Notes: a model not told the origin generated them from the sequence alone. DNA of 6,467 bases from an uncultured Porphyromonas sp. (GCA_945875135.1 CAMCJO010000130.1:1-6467), one strand, 5' to 3'. Counted from the stretch's first letter, positions 1 to 6,413 are shown. Translations and numbers: made by a program.

Positions 1-2
1 GC

Positions 3-1277
3 AAAGCACTCCTCATACAGCCGGTCTACAAGACGGCACAGGCTGAAGAGATACTACTACCCCACTTGATCCTCAACGGTAAGTGGCAGGCACCCTACTA
101 CGAGCGCGAGGTGGCTCTCCAGAGTCACGAGGAGTATATGAATACCCGCCCTTATGGTGTCGCTACCCTATCGGGTAAGCACAACGCCGAGCCACTCACG
201 ATCAACTATGAGATCATGCAGGCACTACCTAAGGGAGCTGCTGGAGCGCTAGAGATGCGCTACTACGGTATGGATTGCTGCGATACTGACCCGCTAGGGC
301 TACTCGCTTTGACACCGGCTAAACTTGACAACATCACCATCACTGAAGAGAATCTCTCCCCGCTCCTAGCAGCTCAGGATGAGCCGACGAAGAGACGTCA
401 GGAGGAGATCGAGCTGCGGATTAACTACCGCTTTGACCGCTCTGAGGTTTTGCCTAACTACAGACAAAACAACGAGCAGCTCACAGCGCTAGCCAATGCT
501 TTGGCTCCTATCCTGAAAGATCCGACGAGCTACAAAGTTGTCCTCGGAAGCATCACTGGCTACGCCTCTCCCGAGGGACCAGAGCTGCACAACAAGGGAC
601 TCTCGGAGCGGCGTGCTCAGAGCATCAAGCAGTACCTCATAGAGCAGTATGGCGAGACGCTCTTCGGCAATCTCCAGGTGATCGGTGCGGGTGCTGACTG
701 GACAGGACTACGTGAGGTGATCGCCCGCTCATCTGATCGTGCAGACCAAAAGGATGTCTTAGCGGTCCTGGACGCTAGCTACACACCAGAGCGTCGTCAG
801 GAGGAGCTGGCTAAGCTCTCCACTTATGGCGACCTGCTGCGCAACGTTTACCCACCACTGCGTCGCTCTACGCTACGCCTAGAGTATGAGGTGCGCGCCT
901 TTAGCCTAGAGGAGTCGATAGAGGTTATGAAGACCAGACCGAAGGATCTATCTGTCTCGGAGCTGAACCGCATAGCAGCCGCTTACGAGCAGCAGGGACG
1001 CAACGCTGACGAGGTCTACCGTATAGCAGCCACCTGCAACCCGACCAACGTCGGTGCACAGCTTAACTACAGCCGCCGGTTACTTCTAGCGGGTAAGCTC
1101 GCGGAGGCATGGCAGATTCTACAGCCACTCCAAGCGGAGCCGGCCGCATACAATAATATAGGAGTCTACTACATGCTCTCGGGCAATGAGCAGCTGGCGG
1201 AGCAATACCTGCGCCAAGCACTTACCACGACAGACGCTGCAGTAGCTCGTCAAAATCTAGAAGCCTTCGCTCTGTAA
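3..1277 (+). CDS. DUF3868/OmpA-like outer-membrane protein with TPR-like C-terminus (5' partial)
   Basis: The reading frame is open from the window edge (first full codon at 3) to TAA at 1275-1277, so the true start and any signal peptide lie upstream. The TTG at 66 is only an internal codon: the 21 preceding codons (KALLIQPVYK..., then EEILLPHLILNGKW) continue the same domain. About 424 residues are visible. (a) Roughly nt 3-350 resembles the end of DUF3868, the family often encoded beside Bacteroidales fimbrial genes. (b) Roughly nt 408-905 is an OmpA-like C-terminal domain, with INYRFDRSEV, then GYASPEG (561-581), then NKGLSERRAQSIKQYL. (c) Roughly nt 963-1274 is helical and TPR-like, with pairs such as YNNIGVYYMLSGNEQLAEQYLRQAL read at 1149-1223. 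The position of the usual diaminopimelate-binding Asp is Ser here, while the Arg of the LSERRA motif is kept. The next gene starts 8 nt downstream, so this is one operon. Inferred role: an accessory or assembly protein of the fimbria in the outer membrane or periplasm. The exact function is unknown. Confidence 0.85.
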   Translation, partial: KALLIQPVYKTAQAEEILLPHLILNGKWQAPYYEREVALQSHEEYMNTRPYGVATLSGKHNAEPLTINYEIMQALPKGAAGALEMRYYGMDCCDTDPLGLLALTPAKLDNITITEENLSPLLAAQDEPTKRRQEEIELRINYRFDRSEVLPNYRQNNEQLTALANALAPILKDPTSYKVVLGSITGYASPEGPELHNKGLSERRAQSIKQYLIEQYGETLFGNLQVIGAGADWTGLREVIARSSDRADQKDVLAVLDASYTPERRQEELAKLSTYGDLLRNVYPPLRRSTLRLEYEVRAFSLEESIEVMKTRPKDLSVSELNRIAAAYEQQGRNADEVYRIAATCNPTNVGAQLNYSRRLLLAGKLAEAWQILQPLQAEPAAYNNIGVYYMLSGNEQLAEQYLRQALTTTDAAVARQNLEAFAL

Positions 1278-1285
1278 TGTAGCGT

Positions 1286-2314
1286 ATGACTAGTATAATG
1301 AGTATAACGCAAGGGAAGCCCCCTTTCCTCTGCTTAGCTAAGCGACACTCCAGGGTGCTATACCAGAGTGTCGTGCTAGGTCTGTTGCTCCTCTGCGGAG
1401 GGTTGCTGACTAGCTGTGTACCGCAAGACCCGCGCGACATCTGCTGTAGCAAGGTCACCCTCGAGTATCGCTACGTGCGTCACAATGTGGACGAGTATCC
1501 TACCGAAGTGCAGCAGATGAGGCACTTCCTCTATGATGCTCACGGCACTCTACTTAGAGAGGTGCCACAGAGTGCCACTACGCCCCAAACGCTATCCCTC
1601 TCGGGACTGCCTGTGGGTCGCTACACAATCCTCACCGTGGGTAATACCACTGAGGAGCATACGCTACTCGATCCTCTAACTAAAGGGAGCAAGCTGTCTG
1701 ACATGACGCTCACGCGGCGCAAGCTTGCTGATGGCAGCTACGCGCCGCAGGGTGACCAGCTCTTCTGGAACTATAAGACAATCGACATACAGCCAGGTGC
1801 CAATGACCACTACATCTGTGATCTCGCCAACATACATACGCACCTCTACTACAACGTCATTTGGGAGTCTGTACCACCCTATGCCGATGGCTACAGCGTA
1901 CGTCTCACAAAGTTGACGGAGCAGTACAGCCTCGACCCAGCGAAGTCAAACCTCCATCTACCGATCAGCGCTGAGATGCAGGTCACGCACGACTTCCCGC
2001 TACATGCGCCACAGCTCATACAGCTCGAGGAGCAGCCCAAGCTCTTTAACCACACGCTCGAGGGCAGCTTCATCTCGCTACGCTATCTCAACGACCGCAT
2101 ACCCACCATTCAGGTGTGGCACGGCGATGAGGCAATCACCAAGCCGATAGACTTGACACGCGCCTTCCGCTCCTTTGGCTGGATACCAGATCAGAGACCC
2201 GAGCAGATCTACCGCATCTTACTACGCATCAATGATGATGGTAGCGTCACCGTCTTCCCCTATTTCAATGGGACCATCGCAGATTGGGTGCCTGGTGGCA
2301 CAGTCACGCAGTAA
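1286..2314 (+). CDS. FimB/Mfa2-family fimbrial anchor lipoprotein
   Basis: This 342-residue protein starts at ATG 1286, 8 nt after the previous stop. A long basic n-region (KRHSR, residues 19-23) precedes a hydrophobic stretch (residues 28-41) and a lipobox L-T-S-C with C44, so it should be a lipoprotein. ATG at 1298 (M5) and GTG at 1355 (codon 24) are other possible starts; the 1286 or 1298 start keeps the KR charge before the hydrophobic core. The mature part has features typical of the FimB/Mfa2 anchor family: an early strand followed by FLYDAHGTL (81-89), LPVGRYTILTVGN (108-120), DLANIHTHLYYNVIW (179-193), and a C-terminus with QIYRILLRI, then VTVFPYFNGTIADW (321-334). The length fits the family (P. 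gingivalis Mfa2 is about 320 residues). By that model it stays lipidated in the outer membrane, ends polymerisation and ties the fimbria to the cell. I see no Arg cleavage site like those of the two genes downstream. The family call is firm; the anchor role is by homology. Confidence 0.85.
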   Translation: MTSIMSITQGKPPFLCLAKRHSRVLYQSVVLGLLLLCGGLLTSCVPQDPRDICCSKVTLEYRYVRHNVDEYPTEVQQMRHFLYDAHGTLLREVPQSATTPQTLSLSGLPVGRYTILTVGNTTEEHTLLDPLTKGSKLSDMTLTRRKLADGSYAPQGDQLFWNYKTIDIQPGANDHYICDLANIHTHLYYNVIWESVPPYADGYSVRLTKLTEQYSLDPAKSNLHLPISAEMQVTHDFPLHAPQLIQLEEQPKLFNHTLEGSFISLRYLNDRIPTIQVWHGDEAITKPIDLTRAFRSFGWIPDQRPEQIYRILLRINDDGSVTVFPYFNGTIADWVPGGTVTQ

Positions 2315-2362
2315 CTGCACGCAATCAATTAGTATATAACGAAATCAATAACAAACTAGAGT
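2315..2362 (+). promoter_or_regulatory. AT-rich 48-nt leader before the first pilin gene
   Basis: This is the only sizeable gap inside the operon. It has 15 G/C in 48 nt, against roughly half in the flanking genes, with A-rich runs just before the ATG at 2363. No Shine-Dalgarno sequence and no Bacteroidetes TAnnTTTG -7 element can be seen. An unstructured A-rich leader fits efficient Bacteroidetes translation initiation and could raise output of the downstream pilin relative to the anchor. A weak internal promoter or an RNA processing site cannot be excluded from sequence alone. Confidence 0.35.
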
Positions 2363-3823
2363 ATGAAAAAGACAATTGCAATCGTGCCTCTACTCTTACT
2401 CGCCTCGATGCTCACACTGCTCGTAGGCTGTAATAGGAGTACGGGTGCCAATGAGCCAACCCTCACAGAGGGCAAGCCCTCGCTCACCTTCACGCTGCAG
2501 ATGCCGCAAGGAGAGCCTGTCACCTACCGCTCAGCTATCCATGACCAGCCTGAGTGGACCGTCAAGTCACTAACCATGTATCAGTTCAACGCTGACGGCT
2601 CCAAGCTCCTCAGCATTGACAAGATCGACATGACAAAGCTTCAGCAGACGGGAGATGCTGAGTACAGCTATACGAAAGAGTTTGCCGAGGATCAGGTCGG
2701 GACCACCAGTCGCTTCCTCTTTGTCGCCAACGATGAGATAGCTGGCGTCACTGAGGGCATGAGCCGAGCCGACTTTGAGCAGAAGCTTATGACCAAGACT
2801 CTTGCTACGAACGGGACCTCAAAGGACATCCTCACAGGCACCGATCCTGACTACACCATTCCTATGTCTGGCGTAGCTAAGCAGGGCAATACCGAGCTGA
2901 TCGCCCTGACAGGTACCAACAAGGGAACCACAGTCGTTCTGACTCGCGCCGTAGCTCGTGTCGATGTATCGAACCACGTGCCTAACCTAACCATCACGAA
3001 GCTCTACGTCGAGAACACCTACGACCGCACCACCACCTTCCCCACGAAGAATACGGCTGGTGAGCCCACTTATCAGGCTCCCGCTGGTGCGCAGAAGGTA
3101 ACGATGAGCGCAGGCTTTGCTCCACTTCCCAACCCCTTCACGGGTATTTCTGGTGCAGAGGGTAATGAGCTCAAGAAGGCGTTTTACCTCTACGAGGGCG
3201 AGCAGCCCGAGGACGAGGCAAGCAAGGATGATGCTACGACAATCGTCGTTGAGGGTCAGCTAGCTAATGGCAAGAATGTGAAGTATCTCATCCCCTTCAC
3301 CCGCTCTAGTGAGACCTATACTCCAGTTCATATCAAACGTAATTACCTTTACAGACTAATCCTCGGAGACAACTCCCCCTTGGAGCCAGACAGCAAGCTA
3401 GTCTTCTCCATCGAGGATACACCGTGGAATGCAGTCATCCTCAACCACCACATGCCAGTCTTGGATGTGGAACTTATTGAGCACTTTGAAACAGAACTAG
3501 ATAAGTACGACTATCTAAACCACACTCTCTATACATCAGATATACACGTCTATAAATTCAAACTGCTAAACCGCTTTAAGGAGCATACAGTCTATACTGT
3601 AGTGCCTATCAACGAGGATGCCCAAAATATGACCTATGAACAAATTACGGATTTAGACGGTCGAAAGAAGCTTAAGATCAACACAGCGAACAAGAACGAT
3701 CACGCTGACCGCTCTAAGCGCATTGCTCAGTTTGAGATTTCCAGCGATGCCGCTCCCAACGTGAAGTGCGTCTTAACAATTGTCTACGATAAGGATTATA
3801 CAAACCCAGACTATAAGAAGTAA
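2363..3823 (+). CDS. FimA/Mfa1-type fimbrial subunit lipoprotein with C-terminal Ig-like domain
   Basis: This is a 486-residue protein starting at ATG 2363. Its signal peptide is MKKTIAIVPLLLLASM... with lipobox L-V-G-C (C23). A short linker leads to a strand (SLTFTLQM, 40-47) and then VTYR-SAI; R56 is the likely cut site for an Arg-specific protease, placed much as in P. gingivalis FimA (Arg46). Family signatures follow in order: SLTMYQFNADG (69-79), FLFVAND (118-124), VLTRAVARVDV (192-202), FYLYEGEQP (274-282), KRNYLYRLIL (325-334) and the closing IEDTPWN (350-356). Residues 357-486 extend beyond the usual end and look like a beta-sandwich: GRKKLKINTANKN, then an R-x-A-Q-F-E-I-S strand, then VKCVLTIVYD, a pattern seen in Ig/BACON-type domains. 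This extension is lower in GC (about 35-42% over 3481-3660) than the conserved part (about 60% at 3001-3060). It could be the shaft protein or, by its place after the anchor gene, an accessory subunit like FimC/Mfa3. The stop lies 2 nt before the next ATG, suggesting coupled translation. Confidence 0.8.
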   Translation: MKKTIAIVPLLLLASMLTLLVGCNRSTGANEPTLTEGKPSLTFTLQMPQGEPVTYRSAIHDQPEWTVKSLTMYQFNADGSKLLSIDKIDMTKLQQTGDAEYSYTKEFAEDQVGTTSRFLFVANDEIAGVTEGMSRADFEQKLMTKTLATNGTSKDILTGTDPDYTIPMSGVAKQGNTELIALTGTNKGTTVVLTRAVARVDVSNHVPNLTITKLYVENTYDRTTTFPTKNTAGEPTYQAPAGAQKVTMSAGFAPLPNPFTGISGAEGNELKKAFYLYEGEQPEDEASKDDATTIVVEGQLANGKNVKYLIPFTRSSETYTPVHIKRNYLYRLILGDNSPLEPDSKLVFSIEDTPWNAVILNHHMPVLDVELIEHFETELDKYDYLNHTLYTSDIHVYKFKLLNRFKEHTVYTVVPINEDAQNMTYEQITDLDGRKKLKINTANKNDHADRSKRIAQFEISSDAAPNVKCVLTIVYDKDYTNPDYKK

Positions 3824-3825
3824 CC

Positions 3826-6060
3826 ATGAGACATACCATAAACTATATAGCAGCCCTCCTAGTGCTGTCGCTCTCCCTCCTCTCTTGTAGTAGAGAGACA
3901 GGGCTTAAGATGGACGAGGGCGCAGGCAACACCGTACGTTTTACCATCGAGTCTTCGCTCCGAGCTGTCGGTGACGAAAACACAACACGTCCCACTCCCG
4001 CTCTAGAACGAGAGCGTAAGATAGAGAGCCTCTACGCTGTCGTCTATAAAACCTCATCAGGTCTACACCACAAGACAGTCAAGTGTACTGATTTAACTAA
4101 TGGTAAGTTTGAGTTTGACAATGAGAAGAGTGGCGACTTTTACTTCTTCCTCGTTGCTAACCCAGACGCAGATCTAGCTACCAAGCTGATGGCTGGTCCA
4201 TCGACTCCCGAGGATCTAGGGATGCTTGTCGCAACCCAGACTCCTGGGGAGGACAATCAAGCCTCAAGCTTCCTGATGACCTCAGATCGTAAGAATGTAA
4301 CTGTCCAGTCCAAGAAATCTACCGATCTAGGAGCTATCAAGCTGGTACGTGTCGCTGCCCGATTTGATATTTACAACACGATCGAAGGTTTGGAGATTAC
4401 GAAAGTGACATTCGGCAAGCGCCGTGTTCAGTCGCACCTTTTCGCACAGGTGGGTAAGATGGAGGATATTCAGTCTACCGAGGGTACAAAGGTATACGAT
4501 GGTTCGCTTTTCGAGAGTAATACACTCAAGGCTACCATCTACGGCTACGAGACCGACGTACGCAACGAGACCTTCTTTACCATCGAGGCTACCTACAAGG
4601 GCAAGCCACTCAATCCTGAGACCGTACGCTTGGAGAACTTTGTCATCAAGCGTAATCACCTCTACAACATCATTCTACATGACGTAGGTGGAGCGCATGA
4701 TCCAGAGGATCCAACCAAAAAGTTTGGCGAGTTTGAGTACACTATCAAGGTAGCCGATTGGAACGAAGGCGAGGGACTCAACTACTCAGAGGATGACATC
4801 CTCAAACCCTTCTACGTAGACTACACAGCCGAGATCTCCAATGCTCCCTATATGACACCCTACCTAGTCAACTCACCCGAGGAGATCTACACGACTACCA
4901 AGGAGGGTAGCGAGGTAACCATCACCGTAGGCGGCTACATAGAGCCTGGCACACTGACCTTCGCTGAGGACTTTACCAATACCATAGGAGCAACACTAAA
5001 GGAAATCGCTGTCTCTAAGGATCCTAAGACGGGCAAGATTTCGCACAGTTACAAGCTCACCATCCCATCAATGGCAGACTTTGTACCACTAGTAAAGGAT
5101 GGCAAGCCAGCTAAGCCTGCCTTTGAGGAGATACCACTTGTTGCTAAGAACTACTCTGGAGTTACCATCAAAAATCTGACTGTAAAGCATGGTCGTATCA
5201 AGATGCCCCTAGAGTATGTCACAGAGCACTCTCTAGCTCCACATACAGAAGGCGAGGAATTTAAGTTTGCTACAGACGATGCTGACTTCAACAATGTAGG
5301 ATACTTCTATGCGCTCGGCTTCCAAAAAGAGCACAAGCAAGTGACCATCGATGGTAAAGGATATCACCTCCCCGACTATGGTTATGAGCTCAATAGTATC
5401 TTCCCCCAATTCAACAACCCCTCCACTGGTTATTCCTACTACAGTGTCGGGGAAAATGCTAGTGCTGTAGACAATGCCTCTTGTTGGGTTGTTATGCCTT
5501 GCTGGGCATACTTGATGAATGGACAAAGTGGTATCATTCGCGTCACCTCTGACTATCGTACAGATAAAGCAAAGAAAGTCTCCTATGGTCTGCGCCTCAA
5601 GAAGATGGACGAAGGCTATAATAATATGCTTGTCACAGCATACCGCTATGAGTGGGTGGGTGACTGGGCACCCGTAACTACTGGAGCTGTCACCTCTTAC
5701 TATAAGGTGACGACTCGCTATCTAGGTCCCAACTGGAATGGTGGCGTAGATGGTATTGCTAAAGAGGAGTTTTGGAACAACAACAATGAAAATGATGCTA
5801 CTCGTCGCTTCTACGCTCTAGGGCTTAAAGACGGAGATGAACCATTATGGATTGGAGAGCGAGCCATAATAATCTCTTCTGTCAGCGTTGATTACAAAGA
5901 TCAAGGTAAGAAGATTACAGATGATCAAGTAGCCTCGAGAGTTACAGCAGCTCTATTGACAAATAGGGATTGCTCTACATTTATGAACGTCTTCGGCAAT
6001 AAACCAAAAAGCTCAACGACTCCAAGATTGTTTCCCGTACGTCTCTTCAGTGACAAGTAG
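3826..6060 (+). CDS. Large FimA-like fimbrial lipoprotein with long C-terminal extension, probable accessory/tip subunit
   Basis: This is a 744-residue protein starting at ATG 3826, 2 nt after the preceding stop. The signal peptide ends in lipobox L-L-S-C (C21). Residues 36-46 form a strand ending in SSLR-AVGDE, so R46 is the probable protease site. A FimA-like domain spans about 36-313: KIESLYAVVYK (65-75), FYFFLVANP (105-113), AIKLVRVAARFDI (170-182), GLEITKVTF (188-196), KRNHLYNIIL (275-284) and KVADWN (308-313). The remaining 430 residues are extra. About 320-480 is beta-rich. About 508-744 resembles the FISUMP-like (Fibrobacter succinogenes major paralogous domain-type) tail found on many Bacteroidales surface proteins: DGKGYHLPDYGYELNSIFP (509-527), VSYGLRLKKM (585-594), TAYRYEW (604-610), RYLGPNW...GIAKEEFW (631-650), RRFYALGLKDG (660-670) and the terminal LFPVRLF (735-741). 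No von Willebrand A domain is visible, so it is not Mfa5-like; it is closer in size to FimD/FimE-type subunits. The tip role is inferred from size, order and the extra domain. Confidence 0.78.
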   Translation: MRHTINYIAALLVLSLSLLSCSRETGLKMDEGAGNTVRFTIESSLRAVGDENTTRPTPALERERKIESLYAVVYKTSSGLHHKTVKCTDLTNGKFEFDNEKSGDFYFFLVANPDADLATKLMAGPSTPEDLGMLVATQTPGEDNQASSFLMTSDRKNVTVQSKKSTDLGAIKLVRVAARFDIYNTIEGLEITKVTFGKRRVQSHLFAQVGKMEDIQSTEGTKVYDGSLFESNTLKATIYGYETDVRNETFFTIEATYKGKPLNPETVRLENFVIKRNHLYNIILHDVGGAHDPEDPTKKFGEFEYTIKVADWNEGEGLNYSEDDILKPFYVDYTAEISNAPYMTPYLVNSPEEIYTTTKEGSEVTITVGGYIEPGTLTFAEDFTNTIGATLKEIAVSKDPKTGKISHSYKLTIPSMADFVPLVKDGKPAKPAFEEIPLVAKNYSGVTIKNLTVKHGRIKMPLEYVTEHSLAPHTEGEEFKFATDDADFNNVGYFYALGFQKEHKQVTIDGKGYHLPDYGYELNSIFPQFNNPSTGYSYYSVGENASAVDNASCWVVMPCWAYLMNGQSGIIRVTSDYRTDKAKKVSYGLRLKKMDEGYNNMLVTAYRYEWVGDWAPVTTGAVTSYYKVTTRYLGPNWNGGVDGIAKEEFWNNNNENDATRRFYALGLKDGDEPLWIGERAIIISSVSVDYKDQGKKITDDQVASRVTAALLTNRDCSTFMNVFGNKPKSSTTPRLFPVRLFSDK

Positions 6061-6073
6061 TCGCCTGAAGCGT

Positions 6074-6092
6074 TAGTCTCCGAGCGAGGCTA
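6074..6092 (+). other. Small hairpin just after the operon stop
   Basis: TAGTCTC (6074-6080) pairs with GAGGCTA (6086-6092) across the 5-nt loop CGAGC, with one G-U pair. It lies 13 nt after the last stop codon. No U-run follows, so alone it is more likely an mRNA 3'-end or stability element than a terminator. Confidence 0.4.
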
Positions 6093-6105
6093 CACGAACA
6101 AATAC

Positions 6106-6149
6106 AGCGAGGCGGTGTCTCCCCAGCGTGGGGTGGCACCGCCTCTGCT
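6106..6149 (+). terminator. Long GC-rich hairpin, candidate transcription terminator of the fimbrial operon
   Basis: GAGGCGGTG (6109-6117) pairs perfectly with CACCGCCTC (6137-6145). The stem continues inward through a T-G and a C-G pair, one T-T mismatch, CCCC/GGGG (6121-6124 with 6130-6133) and an A-T pair closing the 3-nt loop GCG. Outward, three more pairs (AGC 6106-6108 with GCT 6147-6149) form past a bulged T at 6146. About 19 pairs with a tiny loop 46 nt after the stop is typical of a gene-end hairpin. The following bases (atatgtc) lack a U-tract, so it may be a U-less terminator, a bidirectional terminator, or a 3'-end protecting hairpin. Confidence 0.5.
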
Positions 6150-6156
6150 ATATGTC

Positions 6157-6183
6157 GAGACTGTTGACTTTTGCAATAGTCTC
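6157..6183. repeat. Imperfect palindrome with two overlapping dyads
   Basis: GAGACTGTTG (6157-6166) faces CAATAGTCTC (6174-6183) across the loop ACTTTTG: ten pairs, one of them G-U in RNA. A second, overlapping dyad is the near-palindrome GACTTTTGCAATAGTC (6166-6181), where 14 of 16 bases are self-complementary. The two forms are mutually exclusive because they share the right arm. It could be a protein-binding site, the edge of a small mobile element, or a second gene-end hairpin; nothing in the sequence decides among these. Confidence 0.45.
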
Positions 6184-6200
6184 ATGTCAGGAGATGCCAT

Positions 6201-6377
6201 CCCCAGGAACCGCATTTCCCCCGGAAGTGCTGTTCCAAACTGTTGGGAAGTTTTCGTTCCACCCCGCTTGGGAGATTTTCGTCCCTCCCTAGGGATTTTT
6301 TTATCCCGCCCTAGGGATCGTTTCGCCCCGCCCTTGGGATTTGTGCATTCCTCCCTTGGGATTTGTTTGTCCCGACA
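6201..6377. repeat. 22-bp tandem repeat (minisatellite) array with internal dyads
   Basis: Clear units begin with TTGGG or TAGGG at 6243, 6268, 6290, 6312, 6334 and 6356 and run to 6377. The spacings are 25, 22, 22, 22 and 22. Each unit is T-T/A-GGGA, an 8-10 nt T-rich middle, TCCC (or TTCC/CCCC), then CCC or similar. GGGA and TCCC within a unit pair (best at 6290-6311, GGGAT with ATCCC), and unit junctions form CCCTAGGG (6287-6294 and 6309-6316) or CCCTTGGG (6331-6338 and 6353-6360). Two more degenerate copies (GGAA...TTCC) can be read at about 6201-6220 and 6221-6242. Because 22 is not a multiple of 3, the translated frames are not periodic, which argues against coding. The layout recalls the roughly 23-nt minisatellite inside the BrickBuilt MITE family of P. 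gingivalis; identity with that family is not shown. Confidence 0.75.
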
Positions 6378-6380
6378 GTT

Positions 6381-6401
6381 TGCGCCCCTATTCATGGCGC
6401 A
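6381..6401. repeat. Short inverted repeat after the tandem array
   Basis: TGCGCC (6381-6386) and GGCGCA (6396-6401) are perfect reverse complements around a 9-nt loop. The hairpin starts 3 nt after the last repeat unit. Its role is unknown; it may belong to the same element as the array. Confidence 0.35.
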
Positions 6402-6413
6402 TAGCTTACGTGT

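Noticed and set aside
66..68. TTG as the true start of the first gene
   Set aside because: The frame is open upstream to the window edge, and the upstream residues continue the DUF3868-like strand pattern into LILNGKW, so the gene is truncated by the window rather than starting here.
2315..2362. Internal promoter before the first pilin gene
   Set aside because: No TAnnTTTG -7 element with an upstream TTG at the right spacing is visible in the 48-nt gap.
4327..4659. 110-codon antisense frame inside the large pilin gene
   Set aside because: It lies fully within a well-supported coding gene and has no domain or signal peptide; a shadow frame.
5470..5520. Disulfide or metal site around the two nearby Cys (553 and 559) of the large pilin
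   Set aside because: Two Cys spaced by five residues in a hydrophobic stretch (SCWVVMPCW) could pair, but there is no recognised motif to support a specific function.
5233..5526. 97-codon antisense frame inside the large pilin gene
   Set aside because: Shadow of the coding strand, with no supporting start context or family match.
6282..6302. Intrinsic terminator made of TCCC (6282-6285), GGGA (6292-6295) and a T7 run (6296-6302)
   Set aside because: The stem is only 4 bp and is simply part of the repeat pattern; the other units lack the T-run. Possible but too weak to call.
6243..6377. CRISPR array
   Set aside because: Units are directly adjacent with no unique spacers of 25-40 nt; the variable middle is only 8-10 nt inside a 22-bp unit, and no cas genes are visible.
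6090..6395. 101-codon - strand frame across the same segment
   Set aside because: Antisense reading of the repeats, rich in K/R/G/P with no recognisable domain; the same reasoning as for the opposite strand.
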